Source: Psychrobacter sp. PG1 (GTDB lineage Bacteria > Pseudomonadota > Gammaproteobacteria > Pseudomonadales > Moraxellaceae). Taken from it: 64,000 bases of DNA. The DNA lies in contig NZ_JABUZG010000055.1 in NCBI RefSeq assembly GCF_014897815.1, positions 98,729 through 162,728 of the forward strand, read 5' to 3'. The stretch's first letter is position 1, and each line of letters begins with the position of its first letter. The notes under the pieces are model-generated. The model did not search any database, had not been told where the DNA came from, and saw nothing but the letters and a program-made list of their open reading frames with translations. Shown here in pieces: positions 29,109-41,217 of the stretch. The position numbers and the translations under genes were made by a program.

Positions 29109-30959
29109 ATGGCAACTAGACAAGATAATACCATTAGTAATATTAAGACGCTAAACTACGATGCAGTCATCGTGGGCGGCGGCGGCTCAGGTATGCGTGC
29201 TTCACTACATTTGGCAGAAGCAGGCATGAAAGTTGCCGTTTTGACCAAAGTGTTCCCAACCCGTTCGCACACGGTTGCGGCTCAGGGCGGTATCGGCGCA
29301 AGTTTGGGCAACATGAGCAACGATAACTGGCATTTCCACTTTTATGACACCGTTAAAGGGTCAGATTGGTTAGGTGACCAAGACGCGATTGAATACATGT
29401 GCCGTGAAGCGCCTAAAGTAGTCTATGAGCTTGAGCACATGGGCATGCCGTTTGACCGTAACGAAGATGGCACGATTTATCAGCGCCCATTCGGTGGTCA
29501 TACCTCAAACTATGGCGAAAAAGCCGTACAACGTGCGTGTGCTGCGGCTGACCGTACGGGTCACGCGCTATTACATACGTTATATCAGAAGAATTTGCAG
29601 CAAGGCACAGAGTTCTTTATCGAGTGGATTGCGCTTGATTTGATCAAAGACGAAGCGGGTAATATCAACGGTGTTATCGCGCTTGAGCAAGAAACAGGTA
29701 CGGTTGCTGTATTCCAATCACCAATTACTGTCCTAGCGACAGGTGGTGCAGGTCGTATCTTTGCTGCTTCTACTAACGCTTATATCAATACTGGTGACGG
29801 TATTGGTATGGCTGTTCGTGCTGGTATTCCATTACAAGACATGGAGTTTTGGCAGTTCCACCCAACGGGCGTTCATGGTGCAGGCGTATTGTTAACTGAA
29901 GGTTGCCGCGGTGAAGGCGCTATCTTACGTAATAAAGATGGCGAAGCGTTCATGGAGCGCTATGCGCCAACCGTGAAAGACTTGGCACCACGTGATTTGG
30001 TTTCTCGTTCTATGGATCAAGAGATCAAAGAAGGTCGCGGCTGTGGTCCAAACGCTGACCATATCGTAATGGATATGACCCATTTGGGTGTAGAAACCAT
30101 CATGAAGCGTTTGCCATCGGTATTTGAGATTGGTAAAAACTTCGCTAACGTTGATATCACCAAAGAGCCAATTCCCGTTATTCCAACCATTCACTATATG
30201 ATGGGCGGTATTCCAACCACTATTCATGGTCAAGTCATTAAGCCTGATCTAGAAGCAGGTACGGATGAAGACGGTCTATATGCAAAAGGCAACGTGGTTA
30301 AAGGTCTTTATGCTATCGGTGAATGTGCTTGTGTCAGTGTTCATGGTGCCAACCGTTTAGGTACTAACTCTTTGCTTGATCTATTGGTATTTGGTCGTGC
30401 TGCTGGTAAGCATATCGTTGATGAATTTCATCATGCCGATCATAACTATAAGCCTCTAGATCCACGCGTGCTAGATTATACGGTCGGTCGTTTAGACAAG
30501 CTGCAACAGTCGACTGAAGGCTACAATGCCCAAGACGTGGCTGACGAGATTCGTGCAACCATGCAAGCGCATGCGAGTGTGTTCCGCACGCAAGCGATGA
30601 TGGACGAAGGCGTTGAGAAGATTTTAGCGCTTGGTGACAAGATTGAAAAAATCCATTTGGCCGATAAATCACAAGTATTTAACACAGCGCGCATTGAAGC
30701 ATTTGAAGTGGCAAACTTGTATGAAGTGGCCAAAGCGACGATGGTATCAGCGGCAATGCGTCACGAAAGCCGCGGTGCTCATAGTGTGTCTGACTATGAC
30801 CGTCCAGAAGATGATGATTACGCACCAAATGGCCGTAATGACCACGAGTGGATGAAGCATACCTTATGGTATTCTGAAGGCAATCGCATCATTTATAAGC
30901 CAGTTCGTAAAGTACCACTAACGGTTGATTATATCGAACCGAAAGTTCGCGTCTACTAA
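29109..30959 (+). CDS. sdhA: Succinate dehydrogenase flavoprotein subunit
   Basis: SdhA oxidises succinate to fumarate with covalently bound FAD. The 616-residue protein shows the FAD-binding VIVGGGGSGMRASLHLAE near residue 18 and the flavinylation histidine in SHTVAAQGGIGASLG. Substrate-site segments include HPTGVHGAGVLLTEGCRGEG, YMMGGIPTTIHGQV and GANRLGTNSLLDLLVFGR. AGGA precedes the ATG. It assembles with SdhB on the SdhCD anchor. Confidence 0.98.
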   Translation: MATRQDNTISNIKTLNYDAVIVGGGGSGMRASLHLAEAGMKVAVLTKVFPTRSHTVAAQGGIGASLGNMSNDNWHFHFYDTVKGSDWLGDQDAIEYMCREAPKVVYELEHMGMPFDRNEDGTIYQRPFGGHTSNYGEKAVQRACAAADRTGHALLHTLYQKNLQQGTEFFIEWIALDLIKDEAGNINGVIALEQETGTVAVFQSPITVLATGGAGRIFAASTNAYINTGDGIGMAVRAGIPLQDMEFWQFHPTGVHGAGVLLTEGCRGEGAILRNKDGEAFMERYAPTVKDLAPRDLVSRSMDQEIKEGRGCGPNADHIVMDMTHLGVETIMKRLPSVFEIGKNFANVDITKEPIPVIPTIHYMMGGIPTTIHGQVIKPDLEAGTDEDGLYAKGNVVKGLYAIGECACVSVHGANRLGTNSLLDLLVFGRAAGKHIVDEFHHADHNYKPLDPRVLDYTVGRLDKLQQSTEGYNAQDVADEIRATMQAHASVFRTQAMMDEGVEKILALGDKIEKIHLADKSQVFNTARIEAFEVANLYEVAKATMVSAAMRHESRGAHSVSDYDRPEDDDYAPNGRNDHEWMKHTLWYSEGNRIIYKPVRKVPLTVDYIEPKVRVY

Positions 30960-31174
30960 TTTTAGACTGCGCAATTTAGCGATACGAACAGCGTAAACGT
31001 TTTATTTTTTATTCATTTATTTATTAAAAGGTGACCGCCAGCTACATGCTCATACCAGCGTGACAATATGATTAGTTGATATTTGATAATTACTGTCAAT
31101 ATGGGCTAATCAATAGCGCTGATGTGCTGCAATCTTTGTATGCCCGCCATCACCTACGTGTGGAGTTTAGCATT

Positions 31175-31885
31175 ATGAGCCGAGGTACTCGCACCATCGA
31201 AATCTATCGCTACGATCCTGATCTGGACGCAGCGCCGCGCATGCAAACGTATACGATTGAGTTGCTAGACTCAGATCGTATGTTGCTTGACGTGTTATTA
31301 CGCCTAAAAAAGGAAGACGAAACACTGACCTTCCGTCGCTCTTGCCGTGAAGGTATTTGTGGCTCTGATGGCATGAATATCAATGGCAAAAATGGTCTAG
31401 CGTGTCTCATTAACATGAACACTCTGCCAGAAAAAGTCACGGTACGTCCATTACCTGGTTTACCAGTTGTTCGAGATTTGGTCGTCGATATGAACCAATT
31501 CTATGAGCAATACGAAAAAGTACATCCTTACTTAATCAATGACCAGCCAGCACCGCCGACAGAGCGTCTGCAATCACCTGAGCAACGCGAAAAGCTAAAC
31601 GGTCTGTACGAATGTATTCTATGCGCGTGCTGTTCAACCAGCTGCCCATCGTTCTGGTGGAACCCTGATAAATTCTTAGGTCCATCAGCGCTATTGCATG
31701 CTTATCGCTTTGTGGCTGATAGCCGTGATAGTGATACGCAAGCACGTTTGGCGCGTCTAGATGATCCATTTAGCCTATTCCGTTGCCGCGGTATCATGAA
31801 CTGTGTGTCAGTTTGTCCAAAAGGCTTAAACCCAACCAAAGCGATTGGTCATTTACGTAATATGCTCATTGACCAAGCGGGTTAA
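31175..31885 (+). CDS. sdhB: Succinate dehydrogenase iron-sulfur subunit
   Basis: SdhB carries electrons from FAD to ubiquinone through three iron-sulfur clusters. The ATG at 31175 is chosen because GGAG sits nine bases upstream and MSRGTRTIEIYRYDPD matches the family start; an in-frame ATG at 31076 would add unrelated residues. The protein has 236 residues. The 2Fe-2S motif is SCREGICGSDGMNINGKNG, the 4Fe-4S motif CILCACCSTSCP and the 3Fe-4S motif CRGIMNCVSVCPKGLNP. A terminator follows. Confidence 0.97.
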   Translation: MSRGTRTIEIYRYDPDLDAAPRMQTYTIELLDSDRMLLDVLLRLKKEDETLTFRRSCREGICGSDGMNINGKNGLACLINMNTLPEKVTVRPLPGLPVVRDLVVDMNQFYEQYEKVHPYLINDQPAPPTERLQSPEQREKLNGLYECILCACCSTSCPSFWWNPDKFLGPSALLHAYRFVADSRDSDTQARLARLDDPFSLFRCRGIMNCVSVCPKGLNPTKAIGHLRNMLIDQAG

Positions 31886-31927
31886 TCGTTTATAATTGCC
31901 TAGTTTTTTTGCAGATATCGTACGAAG

Positions 31928-31958
31928 AACACCACCTAATCATTAGGTGGTGTTTTTT
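31928..31958 (+). terminator. Terminator after sdhB
   Basis: AACACCACCTAAT and ATTAGGTGGTGTT form a 13-bp perfect arm pair with a tight turn, followed by TTTTT. It separates sdhCDAB from sucAB-lpd-sucCD transcription. Confidence 0.9.
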
Positions 31959-32421
31959 ATGAGCAAGCTCTCTGAGATGGTTTGATTCTTTTTCAGTGCC
32001 AGACAGTTCTTAGAGAGACAATTATATGGCATGGTTAAAGGTAGTACTGGGCTAACATAACAATACGTTGGTTGTATGTAAGAAGACATGATATATGCGT
32101 CAGCAATCTATATAATTGGTGTTAGAAAAAAGTATTCACCAAGAGATATTAACCACGTTAAATGTTAGAATAGTGCATCATTGTAATGATAAGGCATTTT
32201 AATGACTAAATTTTAGTCGTTAGCAGTTATGTTTTACTGATAAATAGATGTCTAAGGCACGCAGTAAACTGAAATAATGTACCTAAAATGATAGTAGATA
32301 TTCATTACCTAAATAGTTATTATTGAACAAACAAACTATGGCGCAAAATGCTGTCATGCTATTCTATACAGCAATGTATGTTTGCCTCAAAAGCAATGAT
32401 AGCTCGGAAGTAACCATACGA

Positions 32422-32488
32422 TTCAGCGAGAGTAGCCAAGTGAGAGGCTAGCTGAACGATTCATTGGATGTTTATCTTCAATGAATCG
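32422..32488 (+). other. Tandem hairpins upstream of sucA
   Basis: First stem: TTCAGC, a five-base bulge, then TAGCC, pairing with GGCTAGCTGAA (32422-32456). Second stem, directly adjoining: CGATTCATTG (32457-32466) with CAATGAATCG (32479-32488), 10 bp perfect. Neither is followed by a T run, so they are not ordinary terminators. Confidence 0.5.
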
Positions 32489-32619
32489 GTTATGACTAAT
32501 TGCAGTATATATAAATTAATGTTTTGAAACGAGTCAGATAAGAAAACTGGACGTTCACAAATAATTGTATTTTTAATAATAGGTATTGCAATGACACTTA
32601 TTATCACTATTTAGCATCA

Positions 32620-32648
32620 TTGTCTGTCATAAGCAAAATGACAGACAA
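32620..32648 (+). other. 11-bp perfect hairpin upstream of sucA
   Basis: TTGTCTGTCAT (32620-32630) and ATGACAGACAA (32638-32648) pair perfectly around a seven-base A-rich loop (AAGCAAA), about 160 bases before the sucA start. It could be an mRNA leader structure, a protein-binding dyad or part of a small RNA. Confidence 0.5.
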
Positions 32649-32810
32649 ATGTACTACTCTTTTATAGTGATGACTGTGGTTTTATAAAACAGTACTGAAT
32701 AGAAGACGATTGAGTTTTTATAGCATCAAGTATGTATATATCTAACATACGACAGATTACACAATAATAAGCACGATTCCATTCATTTATCTATCAAATA
32801 GACGATTATT

Positions 32811-35696
32811 ATGAATAGTATAACTAAAGAAGCCGCAAGCCTAGGACATACAGAACTGGCTGCTGACAACGCCAGCTATATAGAAGCTCTTTATGAGCAA
32901 TACCTAAACGACCCTGATAGCGTCGATACCGATTGGCAAACGTATTTTGAACAATATAAATCGCCAAACGATGCACAGCACAACGCTATTAAGGAACAGT
33001 TTTTGTTGCTTGCCCGCAACCAAACGGCTAACAAAGCTAGCACTCAAGCGCCTGATGCAAATACAGGCAATTTAACTGACTGTGCTAACCCTAAGCAAAT
33101 GGGTGTACAGCAGCTAATTTCAGCTTACCGCCGCCGTGGTCATCGCCGCGCCAAGCTTGATCCGTTAAATTTACATCCACGTGCAGAAGTGGAAGATTTG
33201 ACCCTTGCTTATCACAACCTTTCAGAAGCTGACCTTGATACGGTATTTCCTACCAACGATTTAAATATTGGTAAAGATGAAGCGCCATTGCGTGAAATCA
33301 TCGAAATTATGGAGCGTGTTTACTGCCGTCACATTGGTGCTGAATACATGCACGTTACCACCAGTACTGAAAAACGCTGGATGGAAAAGTATCTAGAATC
33401 CAACTTAGGTTACATCAAGTTTGATAAAGAAAAACGCTTATCTATTCTTGAGCGCTTAACAGCAGCTGAAGGTCTAGAAAAATACTTAGCACGTAAATAT
33501 ACGGGCGTTAAGCGTTTCGGACTAGAGGGCGGCGAAAGCTTTATCCCTGCTATCAATGAAATCATCCAACGTGCAGGCGGTTATGGCACTAAAGAGATGG
33601 TTATCGGTATGGCTCACCGTGGACGCCTAAACCTACTGGTCAATATCTTAGGTAAAAACCCTGCGGACTTGTTTGACGAGTTTGATGGCAAAGTACAGCC
33701 AGAAAAAGGCTCAGGTGACGTTAAATACCATAATGGTTTTTCATCGAATGTGATGACGCCAGGCGGTGAAGCGCATTTGGCTTTAGCATTTAACCCGTCA
33801 CATCTTGAGATTGTCGCGCCGGTATTGCAAGGTTCTGTACGCGCCCGTCAAGTTCGCCGCAACGATCAGCCACAACTGGATAACAAAGGTGGCAATTCAG
33901 TATTGCCAATCGTTATTCATGGTGATGCTGCGTTTGCTGGTCAAGGCGTGGTTCAAGAAACGTTCCAAATGTCACAAACCCGTGCTTATACCACTGGTGG
34001 TACAGTACATATTGTGATCAATAACCAAGTCGGTTTCACGACAAGTCGTCAAGAAGACGTGCGTTCAACTGAGTACTGTACTGATGTCGCAAAAATGGTA
34101 CACGCACCTATTCTACATGTAAACGGTGATGATCCTGAGTCGGTCGTATTTGCCGCACAGTTAGCATTAGATTATCGTCATGAGTTTGATAAAGACATCA
34201 TTATCGATCTGTTCTGCTATCGCCGCAACGGTCACAATGAAGCCGATGAGCCGTCAGCGACTCAGCCTCTTATGTATGCAGTTATTAAGAAGCTACCAAC
34301 GACTCGTACGATTTATGCACAAAAACTCATCGAAGAGGGTGTGTTAAATGCTGAACAAGAAAAACAGTATGAAGATGACTATCGTGAATCTTTAGACCGT
34401 GGTGACTATGTTGCAAACTCATTGGTTCAAGAACCTAACGAGCAGCTATTTGTAGATTGGAAACCTTATTTAGGTCACGAATTGGTGGATGATTGGGATA
34501 CCAGTGTCGACATCGAGGTTCTAAAAGGTTATGGACGTCGTATGGCGGAAATGCCAGAAGGCTACAAGTTACAACGCCAAGTACAAAAAGTGGTTGAGCA
34601 GCGCTTGGCCATGCAAACGGGTGAAGAGCCTCTTAATTGGGGTGCAGCTGAAACATTGGCATACGCATCACTAGTCGATAATGATAAAGTATTGGTACGT
34701 ATTACTGGTGAAGATGTGGGTCGCGGTACTTTCTCACATCGTCATAGCGAAATCTACAATATCAATGATGGCAGCATGTATGTGCCATTGGCTCATATAA
34801 GTGAAAACCAAGCCCGTTTTGCCACTTATAACTCATTGTTATCAGAAGAAGCGGTACTAGCCTTTGAATATGGTTATGCAACGACAGTACCAAATGCCTT
34901 GATCGTTTGGGAAGCGCAGTTTGGTGACTTCGTCAATGGCGCACAGGTGGTGATTGACCAGTTTATCTCAAGTGGTGAAACCAAATGGCAGCGCGTTTGT
35001 GGTCTAACTATGTTGTTACCACACGGTTTTGAAGGTCAAGGTCCTGAGCATTCATCTGCACGTCTTGAGCGTTTCTTACAGCTATGTGCTGAAGACAACA
35101 TGCAAGTGATTACGCCAACGACACCTGCACAGATCTATCATGCGCTACGTCGTCAAGCGGTTCGCCCAATTCGCAAGCCATTGATTGTCATGTCACCGAA
35201 GAGCTTACTACGTCATAAGCTAGCAACCTCTAATCTTGAAGAGCTGGCGAATGGTAAGTTTGAAACCGTATTACCAGAGATGGACAATCAAAACGTAGAC
35301 AAAGTCACTCGTATGGTGCTTTGTGGTGGTAAGGTTTATTACGATTTGCTTGAGCAGCGCCGTGCCTTAGGTCTAGATCATGTTGCTATTGTTCGTATCG
35401 AACAGCTCTACCCATTACCAGAGCAGCGTTTGATGGCTGAGATTGAAAAATACAGCAACTTGGCTGAGATCGTTTGGACGCAAGAAGAGCCGCTTAACCA
35501 AGGTGCTTGGTATTATTTAGCACCGCATATGTTCCGTATCGTCGTACCACACCCAACCAAGGCGAAAGTCATGGAGCCAGTGGCACGTCCTGCGAGTGCA
35601 GCACCTGCAACAGGTTCACCAAAACTGCATGCTCAGCAGCAGCAAGCGTTAATCGCTGGTGGTCTTGGTATCAGTGTCGATGAGTTGGCTAAATAA
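32811..35696 (+). CDS. sucA: 2-oxoglutarate dehydrogenase E1 component
   Basis: SucA is the thiamine-diphosphate-dependent E1 that decarboxylates 2-oxoglutarate and transfers the succinyl group to SucB. The 961 residues are a normal length. Segments include the N-terminal SYIEALYEQYLNDPDSVD, MGVQQLISAYRRRGHRRAKL, GMAHRGRLNLLVNILGK, the cofactor-binding HGDAAFAGQGVVQETFQMS and the C-terminal TQEEPLNQGAW. No strong ribosome-binding site is visible before ATG 32811. It begins the sucAB-lpd-sucCD set. Confidence 0.98.
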   Translation: MNSITKEAASLGHTELAADNASYIEALYEQYLNDPDSVDTDWQTYFEQYKSPNDAQHNAIKEQFLLLARNQTANKASTQAPDANTGNLTDCANPKQMGVQQLISAYRRRGHRRAKLDPLNLHPRAEVEDLTLAYHNLSEADLDTVFPTNDLNIGKDEAPLREIIEIMERVYCRHIGAEYMHVTTSTEKRWMEKYLESNLGYIKFDKEKRLSILERLTAAEGLEKYLARKYTGVKRFGLEGGESFIPAINEIIQRAGGYGTKEMVIGMAHRGRLNLLVNILGKNPADLFDEFDGKVQPEKGSGDVKYHNGFSSNVMTPGGEAHLALAFNPSHLEIVAPVLQGSVRARQVRRNDQPQLDNKGGNSVLPIVIHGDAAFAGQGVVQETFQMSQTRAYTTGGTVHIVINNQVGFTTSRQEDVRSTEYCTDVAKMVHAPILHVNGDDPESVVFAAQLALDYRHEFDKDIIIDLFCYRRNGHNEADEPSATQPLMYAVIKKLPTTRTIYAQKLIEEGVLNAEQEKQYEDDYRESLDRGDYVANSLVQEPNEQLFVDWKPYLGHELVDDWDTSVDIEVLKGYGRRMAEMPEGYKLQRQVQKVVEQRLAMQTGEEPLNWGAAETLAYASLVDNDKVLVRITGEDVGRGTFSHRHSEIYNINDGSMYVPLAHISENQARFATYNSLLSEEAVLAFEYGYATTVPNALIVWEAQFGDFVNGAQVVIDQFISSGETKWQRVCGLTMLLPHGFEGQGPEHSSARLERFLQLCAEDNMQVITPTTPAQIYHALRRQAVRPIRKPLIVMSPKSLLRHKLATSNLEELANGKFETVLPEMDNQNVDKVTRMVLCGGKVYYDLLEQRRALGLDHVAIVRIEQLYPLPEQRLMAEIEKYSNLAEIVWTQEEPLNQGAWYYLAPHMFRIVVPHPTKAKVMEPVARPASAAPATGSPKLHAQQQQALIAGGLGISVDELAK

Positions 35697-35849
35697 CAGA
35701 TTATTGAAGATAAATGAATCAGGCGATAACAGTCAGTATGTTGTAATAAAATCTAGATAATCTTATTTAAGATGGCTATCCAAGATGGCACTGACTGCCT
35801 ATCACGACTTAATAACAAATATGAATATCCCAATCTAAGGAGTATATCG

Positions 35850-37091
35850 ATGGCTGATATCAAAGCCCCCGTTTTTCCAGAATCAGTTGCCGACGGTACT
35901 ATCGTTGAGTGGCATGTCACTGAAGGTCAGCAAGTGAATCGTGATGACCTATTGGCTGAAATCGAAACTGATAAAGTCGTATTAGAAGTTGTGGCGCCTG
36001 ATAACGGCGTTGTGACCAAAATTGTTAAGCAGGTTGATGATACCGTGTTGTCTGACGAGGTCATCGGTCAGTTTGAAGCTGGTGCCAGCGCCAGTGCAGA
36101 TAGTGCTCCTGCGGTAGATCCAGATCAGCCAGCAGCGCCAGTACAAGCCAAGCAAGCAGCAGATGGTGGCGAGCCTGTACAAGCAACAGATAAAAAAGAC
36201 GAAGCGGATCATAAAGATCAAAGCCCAGCAGTTCGTAAAGCAGCTAAAGAGTCTGGCGTAGATCCTAAAGAAGTGGAAGGTAGTGGTCGCGGTGGTCGTG
36301 TCACCAAAACAGATATGGCTAACCCAACATTGAAAGCAGATAGCAGCATTAAGTCTGACAGCGGCCGTCCAGTGGCTGAATCAATGGGTGAGCGTACTGA
36401 GAAACGCGTGCCAATGACACGTCTTCGTAAGACAGTCGCAAATCGTTTGCTAGCAGCTTCACAAGAAACAGCGATGTTAACGACGTTCAACGAAGTTAAT
36501 ATGAAGCCGTTGATGGACATGCGTGCTAAGTATAAAGACCAGTTTGAGAAGCGTCATGGCGTACGTCTGGGCTTCATGTCATTGTTCGTTAAAGCAGCTA
36601 CAGAAGCACTTAAACGCTTCCCAGCAGTAAACGCTTCACTAGACGGTGATGACATTGTCTATCATGGTTTCTATGATATCGGTGTTGCCGTATCCTCTGA
36701 TCGCGGTCTGGTCGTTCCAGTATTACGTGATACCGATCGCATGAGCATGGCGGATGTTGAAAGCCGTATCCGTGAGCTTGGTGGCTTAGCTCAAAAGGGA
36801 AAACTTGGTCTAGATGACATGACTGGTGGTACTTTCACGATTTCAAATGGTGGTGTATTTGGCTCATTGATGTCAACGCCTATTTTGAACCCACCACAAA
36901 CGGCTATTCTAGGTATGCATGCTATCAATGACCGTCCTATGGCTGTTGATGGTAAAGTTGAAATTCTACCGATGATGTACCTTGCATTGTCTTATGATCA
37001 TCGTATGATTGATGGTAAAGAAGCGGTACAGTTCTTAGTAACCATCAAAGAATTGGTTGAAGATCCAGCCATGTTGCTACTAGACTTGTAA
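35850..37091 (+). CDS. sucB: Dihydrolipoyllysine succinyltransferase (E2)
   Basis: SucB transfers the succinyl group to CoA and forms the complex core. From ATG 35850 (TAAGGAG upstream) it has 413 residues. The lipoyl domain is at 1-80 with the modified lysine in [10 protein letters not shown]. An Ala/Pro/Asp/Gln-rich linker and the E3-binding domain ([15 protein letters not shown]) follow. The catalytic domain is about 180-413, with [17 protein letters not shown]. An in-frame ATG at 35772 would add an unrelated N-terminus and is rejected. Confidence 0.97.
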   Translation: MADIKAPVFPESVADGTIVEWHVTEGQQVNRDDLLAEIETDKVVLEVVAPDNGVVTKIVKQVDDTVLSDEVIGQFEAGASASADSAPAVDPDQPAAPVQAKQAADGGEPVQATDKKDEADHKDQSPAVRKAAKESGVDPKEVEGSGRGGRVTKTDMANPTLKADSSIKSDSGRPVAESMGERTEKRVPMTRLRKTVANRLLAASQETAMLTTFNEVNMKPLMDMRAKYKDQFEKRHGVRLGFMSLFVKAATEALKRFPAVNASLDGDDIVYHGFYDIGVAVSSDRGLVVPVLRDTDRMSMADVESRIRELGGLAQKGKLGLDDMTGGTFTISNGGVFGSLMSTPILNPPQTAILGMHAINDRPMAVDGKVEILPMMYLALSYDHRMIDGKEAVQFLVTIKELVEDPAMLLLDL

Positions 37092-37097
37092 GCTTTT

Positions 37098-37133
37098 AAG
37101 CTTGTATTGGCAACCGCCGATACAAGCTTTTTA
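37098..37133 (+). terminator. Terminator-like hairpin between sucB and lpd
   Basis: AAGCTTGTATTGGC (37098-37111) pairs with GCCGATACAAGCTT (37116-37129) over 14 bp (one G-T pair) around AACC, followed directly by TTTTAA. It lies seven bases after the sucB stop and should cause at least partial termination before lpd. Confidence 0.8.
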
Positions 37134-37304
37134 ACTTTAGTCTAAACAGTGGTGCTAGTTGTTTATTAATAAATAAGAATGTTTCGCTGACATGGTGTAT
37201 TTACCATAAAGTAGAAGCATGCTGAGTAAAAACATCGCTTATATATTAACGAGACAATCCTCAGTTTAAACGATATTTACAATTAGAACGATAATTAGAA
37301 ATAG

Positions 37305-38768
<1,464 letters not shown>

Positions 38769-38799
38769 GTAGTTAGTTTGATAAGTACCGACTTATAAC

Positions 38800-38837
38800 C
38801 TGATCGTGGTGGGGTTGTTATGGCTTTCACCACGATC
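38800..38837 (+). other. Inverted repeat between lpd and sucC
   Basis: TGATCGTGGTG (38800-38810) and CACCACGATCA (38827-38837) form an 11-bp perfect stem with a 16-base loop that can pair further through G-T contacts. No T run follows. It may stabilise the lpd mRNA end or mark a processing site; function is inference. Confidence 0.5.
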
Positions 38838-38924
38838 ATAAGTGCGCCATATATATGTCCAACATGTATATATGCGAACTTGTTTTCACTTTTTATTAAT
38901 TGTAAAAAATAAAGGATACAATCA

Positions 38925-40091
38925 ATGAATTTACATGAGTATCAAGCAAAAGAGCTATTAAAAAGCTACGGTTTGCCGATTCAAGAAGGCATCATTGCCT
39001 ATAACGGCGACGAAGCTGCTGCTGCTTTTGATAAAACGCCAACTGACATTGCGGTTATCAAAGCGCAAGTACATGCTGGTGGTCGCGGTAAAGCGGGTGG
39101 TGTAAAGCTGGTTAAGACTCGTGAAGAAGCCAAGCAAGTTGCTGAAGAGCTCATCGGTACCAATTTGGTTACTTTCCAAACTGACGCTGATGGCCAACCA
39201 GTTAACTTTGTATTGGTTGCAGAAGATATGTATCCAGTACAAACTGAGCTATATCTTGGTGCAGTTGTTGACCGTTCTACGCGTCGCGTAACGTTCATGG
39301 CATCAACTGAAGGCGGTGTTGATATTGAAGAAGTTGCACACAACACACCAGAAAAAATCTTTAAAGTACATGTTGATCCTTTAGTTGGTCTAATGCCTTT
39401 CCAAGCGCGTGATGTTGCGTTCAAATTAGGCTTAGAAGGCAAGCAAATCAACCAGTTCGTTAAATTAATGACGGGCGCTTATCAAGCATTTGTTGAAAAC
39501 GACTTTGCCCTAATGGAAATCAACCCATTAGCCGTTCGTGAAAATGGCGAAATCGTTTGTGTTGACGGCAAAATCGGTATCGATTCAAACGCACTATACC
39601 GTCTACCTAAAATTGCAGCACTACAAGATAAGACACAAGAAAATGAGCGTGAGCTTAAAGCAGCTGAGTTTGACCTAAACTATGTTGCTCTAGAAGGCAA
39701 TATTGGTTGTATGGTTAACGGTGCTGGTCTTGCTATGGCGACCATGGATATCATCAAATTGTACGGCGGCAAGCCTGCTAACTTCTTGGACGTTGGCGGC
39801 GGCGCAACTAAAGATCGCGTTGTTGAAGCATTCAAGATCATTCTTGAAGACAGCAGTGTTGAAGGCGTTCTAATCAACATCTTCGGCGGTATCGTACGTT
39901 GTGACATGATTGCAGAAGCGATTATCGCTGCTATCAAAGAAGTTGACGTAAAAGTACCTGTTGTTGTACGTCTAGAGGGTAACAACGCTGAAAAAGGCGC
40001 GCAAATCCTAGAAGAGTCTGGTCTGAAATTGATCTCAGCCCAAGGCCTAGCAGATGCGGCTCAAAAAATTGTCGATGCTGTTAAAGCTTAA
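38925..40091 (+). CDS. sucC: Succinyl-CoA synthetase beta subunit (ADP-forming type)
   Basis: SucC provides the ATP-grasp nucleotide site for making ATP from succinyl-CoA. The 388-residue length is normal. The protein starts [18 protein letters not shown] and contains [45 protein letters not shown] and [24 protein letters not shown] precedes the ATG. It acts as a complex with SucD, encoded 152 bases downstream. Confidence 0.98.
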   Translation: MNLHEYQAKELLKSYGLPIQEGIIAYNGDEAAAAFDKTPTDIAVIKAQVHAGGRGKAGGVKLVKTREEAKQVAEELIGTNLVTFQTDADGQPVNFVLVAEDMYPVQTELYLGAVVDRSTRRVTFMASTEGGVDIEEVAHNTPEKIFKVHVDPLVGLMPFQARDVAFKLGLEGKQINQFVKLMTGAYQAFVENDFALMEINPLAVRENGEIVCVDGKIGIDSNALYRLPKIAALQDKTQENERELKAAEFDLNYVALEGNIGCMVNGAGLAMATMDIIKLYGGKPANFLDVGGGATKDRVVEAFKIILEDSSVEGVLINIFGGIVRCDMIAEAIIAAIKEVDVKVPVVVRLEGNNAEKGAQILEESGLKLISAQGLADAAQKIVDAVKA

Positions 40092-40243
40092 TATGTTTGG
40101 GACATAGTCCTTTAAATATATGCGCTTAAGCATAGTAGTCAACGCGTAATAGCCGCTTTTTGGTATAAATTTATCATTAATATTTAATGGATAACACACC
40201 ATCAGGTGGCTATTGCAAGACAACCGAATACAAGGAATAAATA

Positions 40244-41119
40244 ATGAGTGTATTAATCGATAAAGATACCAAAGTATTGGTACAAGGTTTTACTGGTAAA
40301 AATGGTACGTTCCACTCTGAGCAAGCGATCGAATACGGTACTAAAGTTGTCGGCGGCGTAACCCCAGGTAAAGGCGGTCAAACGCATTTAGGCCTACCAG
40401 TATTCAACACGATGGCAGAAGCTATGGAAGCCACCCAAGCTGACGCTTCTGTTATCTATGTACCAGCACCATTTGTACTAGATTCTATCGTTGAAGCGGT
40501 AGATGCTGGTGTTAAATTGATTATCGTTATTACTGAAGGCGTGCCTACTTTAGACATGCTAAAAGCAAAACGTTATATCGAAGAAGCTGAAGGCGTACGC
40601 ATGGTTGGTCCTAACTGCCCAGGTGTTATCACGCCAGGTCAGTGCAAAATTGGTATCATGCCAGGTCATATCCATTTGCCAGGTAAAGTGGGTATCATCT
40701 CACGCTCTGGTACATTGACTTATGAAGCCGTTGCTCAAACCACTAAACTCGGTTTTGGTCAGTCAACTTGTATCGGTATCGGTGGCGATCCTATCCCTGG
40801 TATGAACCAAATTGACGCACTGAAACTGTTCCAAGAAGATCCACAAACTGAAGCGATTATCCTAATCGGTGAGATCGGCGGTACTGCTGAAGAAGAAGCT
40901 GCTGCTTATATCAAAGACCATGTAACTAAGCCAGTTGTTGGTTATATCGCTGGTGTTACTGCTCCAGAAGGCAAGCGTATGGGTCATGCTGGCGCGATCA
41001 TCTCTGGTGGTCAAGGTACTGCTGAAGAAAAATTCAAAGCGTTTGAAGATGCTGGCATCGCGTATACGCGTGACCCATCTAAGCTTGGCGAGAAGCTAAA
41101 AGAAGTTACCGGTTGGTAA
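40244..41119 (+). CDS. sucD: Succinyl-CoA synthetase alpha subunit
   Basis: SucD binds CoA and carries the phospho-histidine. The 291-residue protein shows [76 protein letters not shown] and the active-site histidine in [23 protein letters not shown] precedes the ATG. It is the last gene of the TCA cluster and is followed by a strong terminator. Confidence 0.98.
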   Translation: MSVLIDKDTKVLVQGFTGKNGTFHSEQAIEYGTKVVGGVTPGKGGQTHLGLPVFNTMAEAMEATQADASVIYVPAPFVLDSIVEAVDAGVKLIIVITEGVPTLDMLKAKRYIEEAEGVRMVGPNCPGVITPGQCKIGIMPGHIHLPGKVGIISRSGTLTYEAVAQTTKLGFGQSTCIGIGGDPIPGMNQIDALKLFQEDPQTEAIILIGEIGGTAEEEAAAYIKDHVTKPVVGYIAGVTAPEGKRMGHAGAIISGGQGTAEEKFKAFEDAGIAYTRDPSKLGEKLKEVTGW

Positions 41120-41165
41120 GATAGGCATAAGTCTACAGTTTAACTACCAAAACTGCATTGCAAAT

Positions 41166-41200
41166 AAAAAAAGACACCCCTACAATGGGGTGTCTTTTTT
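41166..41200 (+). terminator. Terminator after sucD
   Basis: A-rich AAAAAAAGACACCCC and GGGGTGTCTTTTTT form the arms around TACAAT. It closes the TCA operon only 18 bases before the galE start. Confidence 0.92.
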
Positions 41201-41217
41201 ATCCCGAAAATAAATTT

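Larger units (their letters stand above)
31886..32810. other. 925-bp structured spacer between sdhB and sucA
   Basis: The spacer begins with the sdhB terminator (31928-31958). It then contains two adjacent hairpins (32422-32456 and 32457-32488) and an 11-bp perfect hairpin (32620-32648). The rest is AT-rich with no supportable ORF. The sucA promoter should lie here. A long 5' leader or a small RNA is possible. Confidence 0.5.
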
